Positions 47,301-57,687 of a stretch of DNA of 64,000 nt are shown piece by piece. Position 1 is the stretch's first letter. The number at the start of each line of letters is the position of its first letter. The stretch is taken from the NCBI GenBank assembly GCA_029582265.1, contig CM055820.1, positions 14,187,695 to 14,251,694 of the forward strand, written 5' to 3'. This DNA is from Zoroaster sp. YZ-2022. Its lineage: Eukaryota > Echinodermata > Asteroidea > Forcipulatida > Zoroasteridae. The position numbers and the translations under genes were made by a program. The notes below the pieces were generated by a model. It was not told the origin of the DNA. It saw only the letters and a list, made by a program, of their open reading frames with translations, and searched no databases.

Positions 47301-50300
47301 GGTTTCTTGTCATAGACCAGTGTACATTTTGTGCCCGGCGCAGTTTGACCTTTGGGGCTCTTTTGTAAACATGTGATTGTGATGTAATTGGTCACATCAT
47401 CTATAATACGGAGACCCAGGCGCATAGCCAGTAATCTGACAAGGGAGGGGCGGCGAAAAATGTTTGAAAAAAGTAGCCCCAGCTAAATTTTTGCCAAGAA
47501 ATGTCTTTGGTTGCGGTCATAGAACAACTACTCCCACCCTCCCTTATACGGCATAATTGTTTTGCTAGAACAATGCACATCCAAGAATGTATAATGCTGA
47601 TTTACTTGAAGCCCTCTCACGGAAGGATCTTCAGACACGTTGGCATCAGTGGCGGACCGTCAGGGGGGGCTGGGGGGGCAGCCGTCCTTCGGCCCGGAGG
47701 GGGGGGGGGGCCCGGACCCCCCTCCCCAAAGAATGTTTTTTTTTTATGTTTTTTTTTTACATTCTGGTGGGGGTGGTTGGGGTGGTTGGGGGACCGGGCC
47801 CGAGCTGGAACTTACACAAATCAACCGGGCCCTTTCTTTATTTTGAGCTCCCCTGAAAACATGAAGTGTAATCATGACGGGTCTCTCGGAAATCACGTGT
47901 GGTTAGGGAATGATGCCTGGGGGGCCCGACCGTGCGCTCTGTCCCCCCGGCCCGGCGGTAACTTGTTCCGCTACTGGTTGGCATGATCATAGGGATGTAT
48001 GATGTTTATTAATTGTCGTAATAAGCTCGTTCCACAATATCTTAGTGATCGTTTTGTCTTGTCATCTCACTTTATCAACACTCGTTCCAAAACTAATGGC
48101 AATTTCTGTATGTCTACTGCAACTGTGACATTTTATTATTGTCCCTCCCCAGGATTTCTGTATTTTTAATAAATAATAATTTTTATTTTCCTTCTTCGTT
48201 TTGATTCTACTTTTCATTTTATTTTGTTTCTGTATTTTATTTTAAATGCAGGACCCTCAAGTAATTTCCAAAATTAATTTCATGTAAGACAGAAATTCAA
48301 CATTGGAATGAAAACAAAATCATGGATCCGCATGACTCGTACAGGCCCCACGGTATGACTCGTACGGGCCCCACGGTATGACTCGTACGGGCCCCACGGT
48401 ATGACTCGTACGGGCCCCACGGTATGACTCGTACGGGCCCCACGGTATGACTCGTACGGACCCCATGGTATGCAAAGATATTTGCCAGATGAGGATAAAG
48501 GATGTCATAACTGATAATGTATACAAATTTGAATGAAATTTGCTTGGAATATGCATTTATAAACATGAGTAAACAAAACAAATACTAAACTTACCAGAGA
48601 AGACATATGATTGCCGTACATCAACCCTCAGACGTGTCACTTGACTAGTAACCAACACCACGGTGTTTCCTTGCTTGACCAAGCCCCGGCCCTTGAACAC
48701 GCGTTTGACTTTAACCACTAAGACCGTGACATTGGCTGGAAGTTGGTGGGTCTTGGCCGATGATTGAGACCAAATTATAAATTTTGGACGATTATGCAGT
48801 GATAAGGAAGACTTCATTATCCTCAGTACTTTGCCTATCAATACTGTGTGCGAAAATTAAAATAATAACTTGGTAATAGTTACATTTGTGTAAAGGGAAG
48901 GTACAACAAAATGCCTGCAAAACTTCTTCAATTGGTATGATTACTTTCTTCAAAACTTCTTCAATTGGTATGATTACTTTCTTCAAAACTTCTTCAATTA
49001 GTATGATTACTTTCTTCAAAACTTCTTCAGTTGGTATGATTACTTTCTTCAAAACTTCTTTCTTCAAAACTTCTTTCATACCAATTGAAGAAGTTTTGAA
49101 AGTAATCATACCAATTGAAGAAGTTTTGAAAGTAATCATACCAATTGAATTTTAATAATCATACCAATTAAAGTTTTGAAAGTAATCATACCAATTGAAG
49201 AAGTTTTGAAGAAAGTAGTCATACCAATTGAAGAAGTTTTGAAGAAAGTAATCATACCAATTGAAGAAGTATTGAAGAAAGTAATCATACCAATTGAAGA
49301 AGTTTTGAAGAAAGTAATCATACCAATTGAAGAAGTTTTGAAAGTAATCATACCAATTGAAGAAGTTTTGAAAGTAATCATACCAATTGAAGAAGTTTGA
49401 AGAAAGTAATCATACCAATTGAAGAAGTTTTGAAGAAAGTAATCATACCAATTGAAGAAGTATTGAAGAAAGTAATCATACCAATTGAAGAAGTTTTGAA
49501 GAAAGTAGTCATACCAATTGAAGAAGTTTTGAAGAAAGTAATCATACCAATTGAAGAAGTATTGAAGAAAGTAATCATACCAATTGAAGAAGTTTTGAAG
49601 AAAGTAATCATACCAATTGAAGAAGTTTGGAAGAAAGTAATCATACCAATTGAAGAAGTTTGGAAGAAAGTAATCATACCAATATTGAAAAAGTTTTGAA
49701 AGTAATCATACCAATTGAAGAAGTTTTGAAGAAAGTAATCATACCAATTGAAGAAGTTTGGAAGAAAGTAATCATACCAATATTGAAGAAGTTTTGAAAG
49801 TAATCATACCAATTGAAGAAGTTTTGAAGAAAGTAATCATACCAATTGAAGAAGTTTTGAAAGTAATCAATTTGACATCAAGTACTACCTTTATCACTTT
49901 GACATCAAGTACTACCTTTATTACTTTGACATCAAGTACTATACCTTTCCGATAATAATTCAGTAATTTGGTAATAATTACTAATGTTGTACCTTTCAAC
50001 TAAGATTTGTAGCTTTGTATGGTGAAAAGGATAAGTGAAGACTGTTTGCGGTCACACCATGTGAAAAAATTCTCTTTTGAGTAGTAATCACTGAGTTCTG
50101 AAAAGAACTGGTGGTTACAACTCGACGTTTCGATTAGTATGCTGTGATTGTCCACCTTTCCTTTAAATAGATGTTACTGGCTTCATTTTTTCAACGCTGA
50201 GCTAGCATATAGAGTAAATTAGAGAAACAAGCTATATATAAATTGTTAATGGAGGTCATACTTTTAGTAATCAAAAAAGAAATAAATGCTCATAGTTTTA

Positions 50301-52970
50301 AATAAAAGGCGATCAAACTTCCCTCACAATTGTTCTGTCCGAGGTGTAATAATTTTGACAAAATAAATAAAGTAATAATTTCTTGACGACTTCATGAGAC
50401 AAACAAAATCCACGTTGGAATGAATACGAAATGCATTTTCACTATTTTCTTATAAATGGCACAATAAAAACAATATGAAATTTTTACAGGATGGTTTCTG
50501 TTTACGTCACGGTTCATCTCTTGATTCTTACAGAGTATTGAAACATTTTACAGACATTTTACTAAAAGTGTCATGTATACTGGCTTTAATTAATTATAGA
50601 GGAACATTATTATCATATGTTGTATAAATTATATACAACAAATTTGAAACACACAACCAAAATTTAGCAGTGTCAAACTTGAAGTAATTTAACTCTTATA
50701 GACCATGGAGTAAGTGGTACGCGCGCCGTGACTTGGACCAAACTCGGACCAAATTATCGTGTCGTACAACAACCACCCTATTCCCAAATGTTTGTACGAT
50801 GGTAGTCCGATGGGCTCCATCAGACGTCCTGTAACTTTACACGAAAATTCCACGTCAGAATGAATGCAAACTATTTTAATGCATTTTCATTTTTTTCTCG
50901 TTAACGAAATAAGCTGATACTTCCTGTTGATTCATGGATGCATTTACACACTCTTCCAAACATTGAAGTCAATGGATTCCATTAGGTTGTTCGCAATAAA
51001 AGATTCATGTTACTTGCTGGTTGTTAAATTCATTTAATTTACTAACGAATTTTCAAAGAACATCATTTTTTAACGAAAATAATTCCTTCACACGAATTTT
51101 TGGGAAACATATTCGATCGATGTTATTATAAATTTGTAAAGAAATATTAAATTCAAGAAATCATAGTTATTGTTTGTTAGCTTCAGTGGAATTTGTCAAG
51201 ACTGACGTTTATCCCCTTTTCTTTTTGCAGTAAATTTTCTGGAAGAAAACTTAATTAAGGCAGATTTTATTTATGTGGATTATTTAACAGCTCAAGGAAA
51301 GTTTGGTTAAAATTTCACACTATTTTGAATGCGGATATTGTTTTTTTTAGCCAATTACGCCACTTAAGACAGGTCTCAAATAACGGTTAAATTGTAATAT
51401 AATTTATATTTTTCATCCAAAAAGCTTCAAAAGAAAATTTATAACTTTGTTATTGAAGGTGACATTTTTTTAGATTACGTACATTTTTTAATATAAATAA
51501 ATACATTCATTTAGGCATTAAATAATTAAATGTTCCAGCTTCTGACAATAATTCTTATGTGAATAATTACATTTATGATATATTTGTTTCTCTTTCTAAA
51601 AAGAAAATAACAGTGTTCCGATTAAAACAAAATCCTCCCAGAAATCAATGACAAACCAGGTGATAAATTTGTTGTTAAAGTTTGTTGTTAATTTCCGGAT
51701 ATTGTTTTATTTTCATCTAAACATTTCTACGGTACGTTACATGCTTTAAAATGACGCATTTCTCAAAATAATCGTGGGAAGCATGGGAATCGTGAAAATT
51801 ATTGATGGTAAAAAAATAAACAATGAAATATCTTGTGCAATATTGTAATTAAAAGGTTAATTTATGCAGTTACGGAGAAAGGATGTAAATTATACTCCTC
51901 AATGGAGACATAAATATTTCAAAAGATTTTTAATGCCATCATCTACTTTACACCAAAATAATGACATAAAACATTATTTGAGATATTTTTTTCTTTCGAG
52001 AATACCACTGTTTTATAGGTGCTTCGACATGTACACGTTTTATATTTTGTTGTTTGCAAACAAATGCATTAAGATTGATTGTATTCCACTCAATAGAATT
52101 TATTATGTGTCCGGAAGGTAACACTTCATTTGCAAAATCTTTACACAACTTTACACAAATAACCTTCCTGAGAAATAGCAGAATACCGTGAGTACTATAC
52201 ATGCTTCCGATTGGAATACGTTTTATTACAAGACAAGATGGAATTTGCAATAAATGTGAGTCTAAATAATAACATATGATGATCGGAATTATAGTTAAAA
52301 GGGTTTGGAAGATTGGAATAGAATGTTGGCAGGCAAGTTGCGGTTTGTAAGCAGCCACACAGCTGGTTTAAAAACGGTACATTCTGTTTTTGAAAGTAAG
52401 GACCCTCAACTTGCCACTGTAAATTTATTCCTAAATAAGATTTTTAATTAAGATGGGCCTCTATAGGTACTTTCGTAATTTCTGCATAAATTCGTAATTT
52501 ATATTGATTTGTCTTTGGAAAATGAAAACAAAAATATTTTCTAAAATCGGACCCGTAGGCCTATAACACGGAACATTCTTCCTTCGGTGGAATAACGTGA
52601 CAAACAGTACGGGTTTTGCAAACATAACTCAGTGAAGGGTTTAAATTTAGGGGTAAACGTGACACCACACCCTCCAATTTGGGATCCCCAGTAAAAATAA
52701 ACTCGCCAAAATTTGAACCCAAGACGGCCATAAGTGAATGTTAGGGCTACTCGCCTCAAATTACCTTTCTTTTCTTTATTTTATTGAGAGCTGAATCCCA
52801 TTCCTACATTGGTCATAATCCCAGGTCCGCAATTGTTACTTACCAAAGTCCGCTTCACAAAATAATTCCTGTGGGTGTTTGTCAACGAAGAAGTCAGACA
52901 CCTCCAAACTGCCGACGGCTGGCTGACACCATACTAAAGCTAAGAGTAGATACCACTGTAGGAGCAACAT
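44146..52970 (-). CDS. TIMP/tensilin-like secreted protein lacking the N-terminal CxC, four exons
   Basis: TIMPs inhibit matrix metalloproteinases; the sea cucumber TIMP relative tensilin binds and stiffens collagen fibrils. Exons: 52970-52844, 48735-48595, 45021-44828, 44385-44146. All are GT/AG with phases 1, 1 and 0 consistent, giving 233 aa. Residues 1-20 form a signal peptide. HPQELFCEADF (32-42) matches TIMP HPQ-x-x-F-C-N-x-D around Cys13; NVTVLVVKVKRVFKG is the first NTR strand. Cys104, Cys126, Cys151 and Cys153 match TIMP positions 70, 99, 124 and 127. The last exon is a cysteine-rich C-domain (YGCVMQRRYGFMI; CDDGTCKWMAC) ending in a Lys/Ser-rich tail. The zinc-chelating Cys1-x-Cys3 is absent (Asp26-Phe-Phe28 there), so classic protease inhibition is not expected. 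The introns are packed with repeats. Confidence 0.87.
44511..44667. mobile_element. MITE family A, complete copy
   Basis: TIRs GTAAAGACTGTTTGCGGTGA and, inverted at the right end, GACCGCAAACAGTCTTTAC. The interior includes GATCGAAACGTCGAGTTGTA and GTTCTTTTCAGAAC. Flanked by TCCTTTTCACCATGCAAAGC, which is also seen next to the copies at 50.0 and 55.6 kb and so may belong to the element. It lies in TIMP intron 3. Confidence 0.88.
44828..45021 (-). CDS. TIMP-like exon 3 (end of NTR domain)
   Basis: Residues 90-154: IDYC (Cys104), the LGRHTFVENQLNFIWGCSW strand pair, LSAQQKHGL (TIMP L-S-x-x-Q-R/K-x-G-L) and SCRCE. Acceptor CTGAAG, donor GAG|GTGAGA. The acceptor was chosen by phase and is the least certain border. 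Confidence 0.83.
45103..45600 (+). mobile_element. non-LTR retrotransposon-like 3' fragment
   Basis: A frame includes CRLCGSDAALRREHLVHCEW, a C-x2-C...H-x-x-x-C knuckle like those at the C-terminus of several LINE polyproteins, and then LLKLEKVLYASR. It is followed by AATAAATCG and (CAA)n, as a LINE 3' end would be. Preceded by a C run and CGTAAATCCCGGG. Inside TIMP intron 2. Confidence 0.5.
46034..47400. repeat. 32-bp minisatellite (~40 copies) inside a family E element
   Basis: Unit CATTTGATGGTTTCTTGTCA plus TAGACCAGTGTA, with A/G variation at the last-but-one base and a few GTTTGTTG early units. The array is followed by TTTTGTGCCCGGCGCAGTTT, GGGGCTCTTTTGTAAACATG and GGTCACATCATC: the reverse of the unexpanded element at 14960-15350. 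Located in TIMP intron 2. Confidence 0.97.
47560..48140 (+). mobile_element. LINE RT C-terminal remnant split by a hAT MITE
   Basis: The upstream part encodes ADLLEALSRKDLQTR. After the MITE the frame resumes, with a shift, as FINCRNKLVPQYLSDRF and NTRSKTNGNF, the familiar L-V-P-x-Y-L...NTR pattern at the end of LINE RTs. The 8-bp duplicated target shows where the MITE interrupted it. Confidence 0.65.
47647..47976. mobile_element. hAT MITE with 8-bp TSD GTTGGCAT
   Basis: Starts CAGTGGCGGACCGTCAGGGG and ends TTCCGCTACTG. Flanked by GTTGGCAT at 47639-47646 and 47977-47984. CAGTGGCGGA-type ends and an 8-bp duplication are hAT hallmarks. The interior is GC-rich with G runs. Confidence 0.88.
48335..48470. 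repeat. 23-bp tandem array, six copies
   Basis: ATGACTCGTACGGGCCCCAC plus GGT, nearly perfect, in TIMP intron 2 about 125 bp from exon 2. Confidence 0.95.
48595..48735 (-). CDS. TIMP-like exon 2 (first NTR strands)
   Basis: After ACTTCCAG, the exon completes Ala43 and encodes NVTVLVVKVKRVFKGRGLVK and further to SYVFS, then donor G|GTAAGT. Phase 1 to phase 1. Confidence 0.86.
48890..50000. repeat. ~33-bp array with internal inversion, nested in a family B element
   Basis: Units such as GAAGAAAGTAATCATACCAA plus TTGAAGAAGTTTT, 27-33 bp. Up to about 49075 they run in the opposite orientation (CTTCAATTGGTATGATTACT); beyond that they are direct, so the junction is a palindrome. The outer borders are AAAGGGAAGGTACAAC (48893) and GATAATAATTCAGTAATTTG...TAATGTTGTACC (to 49993), the two ends of family B. 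In TIMP intron 1. Confidence 0.93.
50005..50160. mobile_element. MITE family A copy
   Basis: GTGAAGACTGTTTGCGGTCA, GTTCTGAAAAGAACTGGTGG and CTCGACGTTTCGATTAGTAT. Preceded by TGGTGAAAAGGATAAG. The right TIR is missing. Confidence 0.82.
50161..52843 (-). other. remainder of TIMP-like intron 1
   Basis: 2.7 kb of AT-rich unique DNA. The short open frames near 51.9-52.4 kb have no recognised domain. Confidence 0.55.
52844..52970 (-). CDS. TIMP-like exon 1 (signal peptide, HPQ-FC motif)
   Basis: ATG at 52970. MLLLQWYLLLALVWCQPAVG is the signal peptide, followed by SLEVSDFFVDKHPQELFCEA and DF, then donor G|GTAAGT. A second in-frame upstream ATG was not seen; the Leu-rich start supports this one. 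Confidence 0.87.
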
Positions 52971-53942
52971 GATGATCACTATGACCGGTCAATATAACAT
53001 TCATCTATGCTAGTGCAATGTATATTTGTTTTATGACCGTTACACACTAACTGAGAACAGAGAAATGTGCCAAGTTGGTTTTATAAATGAAACTGGGTTT
53101 TTTTTTTTTAGTTTTTTTTTTTTTTACCAGTCGATAAAATCAAAGCAATCGACTTGAATGATAAGAGCTCAGTTCCGCCCCGATAACGAATAGGGGAGCT
53201 TGAAACTGATCAGGGGTCTAAAAAATGTTGCGTGGGAACCCACACACTACCAAAAGGCATTAAGCCCCAAACCCCAACCGCCCTCCCATCCCAAACAGGT
53301 CATTCACTGTGCGCTTAACATTTTAAGCGGTTTCTAGTTAGATTTTATAGGCTTGAGTATACGTTATTAATACACTGGTAAAATGTCTGCATCTATACTT
53401 CATAAAAATCAAGATTAATAAAAACTAACAAGAAATGCAAACGTTTTACAGGGACTCAACTAGTCCAGTGTAATGGTTCCTTTGTACCACCAGCCCTTCC
53501 AGGATCTGCCCTGAACATTGGCATTATGTTATAATTATAAGCTGATTTAAAAAATTAAAAATAAACTTCTTAAATTAATACACCGAAAATTTCGAATTTC
53601 GCAAATTTCGTTAGGATCAGATTGTTTTATGTTTTGTATACATTTATTTTATTTATTTATTTGTTTGTAAAGTAAAAAATTAATTCAGAAGCAAAGTTCA
53701 AAATTAATTTTTAGAATACAAATTTATACAAGTGTATACGTATAGAAAAAAACAAAATCGGGATCCACCAATAATAGGTTTCCGTGCCTTAGCCAGTACC
53801 AGTAACTGATGTGTATTTGAGTGTCTTAAAATTGTTGCATTCTATTGTTATGTTATTTTTAATTCATTGTTTTTATATTTATATTTTTATTTTTATTTAT
53901 CATTTCCTGTAATTGGCGGCTCGTGCGCTGTTGGAATTGGAC
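52971..53942. other. 5' flank of the TIMP-like gene and intergenic DNA
   Basis: Contains two T runs near 53100-53125 and AT-rich DNA. No further feature recognised. A promoter is expected within the first few hundred bases but shows no clear motif. Confidence 0.45.
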
Positions 53943-53944
53943 AA

Positions 53945-54032
<88 letters not shown>

Positions 54033-54060
54033 AAATAAATAAATAAATAAATAAATAAAT
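53943..54060. repeat. (AAAT)n microsatellite
   Basis: About 29 AAAT units with one phase slip near 54030. Confidence 0.97.
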
Positions 54061-54899
54061 ATTGTCCAGATTTCCTGGCAATTTGCAAGAGCGCCACCAA
54101 GCGTTGGAATAATTCAATCTCGATCCAGCATTCACATTCCATGTGTGTACTATACTGTACTAACCACTGATTTCTATTATACTACTACTACTACTAGTGT
54201 CAGTATCTGTGGTATAAGCCACTTCGGAGTTCCTACTGCGCATGTGCCATTTGACCTTGACCTCTTTTCTGGATAAACAATGCATGGTACCGTTCATATT
54301 CATGCATACAACGCGTGTGTACGTGTGTACGTGATCGCATCAATGTATTTACACGTGTAAACGGAATATCTTCTCGAGTTGAAAACCTTTTTTTTCATCA
54401 ATTTTCTTGTGGTCAGGAACAGCACTTTCATTACTGAATGGTAAGAGAAAGAAAATAAAGAAAAATATTGTTGGATTTGTTTGTAAAATGTCTGTGATTT
54501 TCCGTGTTTCTTTTTGTTTTGTTTTTCGTAAAACGGAATGCAATGCCATGTGGCCAATGAATGTAGTAAAATCTTCTTAAAATTAGGGCCTATTCAATTT
54601 TGTATAGGCCCTAATTAAGATTTTACGCTTTTAAGAATCCATATAATGACCCTTTTTTTTAAATCTGAAAGCCTAAATGATTTTTTGCATGATATTTTCT
54701 CACTTTCATTTTTATTTTTGCTGTTCATTCGCACTGTAGTATACTCAGTAACATGTAAATTCTATGTTATGTATTGTGGGAAAGGACAACAAAAATAGCG
54801 TACCGAAAATATTTTGTTTCTAACTAGGCACATACATATGTTAATTGTTTTATTATGTTATCTGATTAACAGGTTAGCTGATCAAGACCAATTTCAACA
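54061..54899. other. intergenic DNA with a hairpin
   Basis: A palindrome at about 54569-54626 (AAATCTTCTTAAAATTAGGG, GCCTATTCAATTTTGTATAG, then the complement) is a short foldback. No gene recognised. Confidence 0.55.
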
Positions 54900-55105
54900 A
54901 TGAGGATATGTGCTGTTACAGGCTGTGGGAACAGTACCTATAAACTTGAAAAGTGGAAACAAGGTTATTGCATAAAACATGCATGGCTGCCATTTTGGAT
55001 TTGGAACTTGTGATTGTGAGCCACCTTTTCATATATATATATCCATTTCCATCTGAGAAAAAGTGGCCAAACTTCGCATACATGTTGAGCGTCCTATCGT
55101 AGATC
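54900..55105 (+). pseudogene. THAP-like/C2CH zinc-finger fragment, frameshifted
   Basis: MRICAVTGCGNSTYKLEKWK and then YCIKH give a C-x4-C...C-x2-H arrangement at an N-terminus, reminiscent of THAP-type fingers in transposon-derived proteins. After CIKH the frame breaks. A shifted frame continues FGTCDCEPPFHIYIYPFPSE plus KKWPNFAYM and then stops. A frameshift or an unseen short intron explains the break. No transposase follows. Confidence 0.4.
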
Positions 55106-55588
55106 AAAGACCTTCAAAATATTTAATGACACATTTCCCACCCTCTAGTTCCTTCTGCTGATGATGTCATTACTATTTTTGCAACCAGGTCTCATTGTTT
55201 AGTACACCTGTATGTTAAATATTTCCCCGTTCAAAATATTCATTAAGAGTAACACAAAGTTTCAACTAAGCATGTACTTGATAAAAAGGAACTTTATTTA
55301 AACTATACAAGAAATGAAACAGTAAAACAAACCTCAAAATAACAATATTAATAATTCAGTTATGTATACATTTATAATAATAATAATGTCAACAATTAAA
55401 ATATTACTGAGAAATAAATAATGGAGAAATAAATAAATAGTAAGTTGAAATATTGTATTTATGTTGCAAAATGGAATAATAATGCATACACCTGTACAGG
55501 TACACTGTAGCTATGTTTGTGGAATATGTGAACACTCCTCTTTGTATCAAGAACTTTGGCTTTGAAAATACATTAATCAAATACAAAT
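55106..55588. other. intergenic DNA
   Basis: AT-rich, nothing recognised. Confidence 0.45.
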
Positions 55589-55690
55589 AAGTAAAGACTG
55601 TTTGTGGTGACACCATGTGAAATTCTCATTTGAGTAGTAATTAGTTCTGAAAAGAACTATTGGTACTTATCCTTTTCACCATGCAAAACT
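55589..55690. mobile_element. MITE family A, internally deleted copy
   Basis: GTAAAGACTGTTTGTGGTGA, AATTAGTTCTGAAAAGAACT, then directly CTTATCCTTTTCACCATGCA. The middle is deleted. Confidence 0.82.
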
Positions 55691-56143
55691 AGAAATATTA
55701 CTTAAATACAAATAACTTAATTGTGTTATAAAGAATATTTATGTCGTGTTTTTATTCAAGTAAATGTGTACATTTTTAACACTGCATTGCTAATAATGCT
55801 CTCTGGACCTAAATTGTGATTTTAAATTCAATATCACTATTTAAATTAATTAAATAAGAGTTTGTCAAGTATACAGTTTGTCAAGGGTTATTAAATTTTA
55901 ACAAGAATGCTCCCCTTTTTCTGGTCATTATCAGTTTAGTATAGATCACATAAAGTGCACCTCTACGTGTCAAATCCCCTTCCCCTCTAGCCTTGAACTG
56001 ACCTAATTTGTATTAAAATTATTGAAGCCTGACCACATGTTAAAATTGTTCAATACTAAAAAGTAAATGTGCAGTTCTATATTAAAAACAAATGTTCAAA
56101 AGGTAAAATACAAAAAGTAAAATATATGTCTTCAGTGACTTCG
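55691..56143. other. intergenic DNA
   Basis: AT-rich, nothing recognised. Confidence 0.45.
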
Positions 56144-56329
56144 TCAGTTTTTTTTTACTGTTGCATGTACATTCAGCTTGCGATGCCGAGAAGACAAGCG
56201 CTTGGACTTGGAGTTCCTTTTTCCGACCAGTAGTTTTGTCCCCTTAATCTGAAAAAAATCCTTCAAATCATCAACATTCCAGTGTTCTATAACGTCTAGT
56301 GTCAAAGCAGAAGATTCCTCCGAAGACAT
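56144..56329 (-). CDS. small SAP-like coding exon, tentative
   Basis: ATG at 56329 begins a 61-codon frame: MSSEESSALTLDVIEHWNVD then DLKDFFQIKGTKL and a Lys/Arg/Ser-rich end. W-x-V-x-x-L-K-x-F-x-x-x-x-G is the pattern of SAP domains, which bind DNA and often start transposon-related or nuclear proteins. The 5' flank is CpG-rich (ACGCGCGTCGCTAG near 56430). It could be a complete micro-protein or a first exon; no convincing donor was found. The tail after GKRNSKS does not look like a normal SAP second helix. Confidence 0.35.
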   Translation of the reverse strand: MSSEESSALTLDVIEHWNVDDLKDFFQIKGTKLLVGKRNSKSKRLSSRHRKLNVHATVKKN

Positions 56330-57239
56330 TTACAAAATTCACTTGAAAAAACCCCGATAAAAATGCTATATTTTAAAATAAGAAATCCATGTTCCACGTT
56401 CGCATTGCAATGCCAAAGCACGCATTATACGCGCGTCGCTAGTGGCGACCCCGATTGTTTATCTTCGTTGAACCTTGACACGATCCCACCATGCTTTGCG
56501 CGCGTGAGATTCCGAAGAGGCTTATACTATTACTAGCAACGGAGTAATTTAAATTAATGTTAAAAAGTTGTAGTTGTACCATGGAGAAAGGACTTCCACT
56601 ACAGATTTCACTTGGCCTATGAAAGTTACTGCCTTTGCTGAGAAAGGAAAGGATTAACAAATAACAATGGTAAAATACTATACAATAGTCTGTTGAATTT
56701 ATTGTGGGCTGCTGTGTGCATGATCTTTAAATTCATGATTAAATTCAATGATCGATCAATTAATTATTTTTAATAAACAATTATTTACAAGCAGATTAAT
56801 TGTATTTTTCTTTCACATGATCAACACTTGGCATGCACCAGTTCTATTCCTAATGTGTTTGTGTTGTTTAATTATTTAGGTATTGCTTTTTTTTTTGGAA
56901 ACCTCCATCCACACTTTATCATTTTATGTAATGTTTAAATATTACATAGGCCTACTTAAATATTGAGCTCTCGGTGAATGATAATTGTTTTCAAATCATT
57001 TTTCTGACCAATTATTAGCTAGAGCCAGACTCAAGTGATTTCTCACACGCATATCGAGCAGCGCACGGAATGATTGCACTCGGAATGATTTCTGGTGTCA
57101 ACAGCAAATTTAACAGTCATCAAACTATTGTGCCAATTCTCATTCACACACATACATGTACACAATGTAATATTAGTCAGCCATATAACTTTTGGACACC
57201 TGTTCCCACATATCATTAAAGCCATTTATTTTTATTATT
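56330..57239. other. intergenic DNA
   Basis: CpG-rich for 150 bp next to the SAP-like frame, then AT-rich. Nothing else recognised. Confidence 0.45.
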
Positions 57240-57545
57240 TTTTTTAATGCAATTCGTCCCGCACAAGGCCAATGGCTACTCCAAGGTGGGGGCTACTCAG
57301 TCATTAAGTTGTTACAACGACTCCACACTGAAGAAACCAGTCCCTCGCACCGAAACAAGACAAGTTAATAACCAGCCTCTTCACGGTGCGAATAGGACTG
57401 GGAGGGGTAACTAGTCCAGAACAAGGCAGTTGTTAAACTGCCTCTGCCCCTATAAGCAATTATGGTTAAGTGTCTTGCTCAAGGACACAAGTGTCACGGC
57501 CGGGGTTCGAACCCACATTCTGCTGCTAAACAGAATGTATCTGTT
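57240..57545 (-). mobile_element. SINE, head-bearing copy with a different body
   Basis: On the minus strand a B-box GGGTTCGAACCCCGG is followed by the shared GACACTTGTGTCCTTGAGCA and AAGACACTTAACCATAATTG. It then switches to another body (GGGGCAGAGGCAGTTTAACA, CAGTCCTATTCGCACCGTGA). This indicates at least two SINE subfamilies sharing one head. Confidence 0.68.
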
Positions 57546-57687
57546 GTCATCAGAAATCATTCTATATTGAATCATTATATATGCTGCGTGCTGTGGCACT
57601 GTCAACACAATCCGCTAATCCTTCACTGATTATTTATTACACTTCACAAGTGTTTATGAAATTGAATTAATTGCAATTTTCAGCAAC

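Noticed and set aside
47501..47986. 161-codon G/P-rich frame
   Set aside because: Covers a GC-rich hAT MITE with defined ends and 8-bp duplication; not a gene.
48886..49955. Several 65-100-codon frames with repeating IPIEEVLKKV-type peptides
   Set aside because: Frames run on both strands across a tandem array whose period is near a multiple of three. They lie in an intron of the TIMP-like gene.
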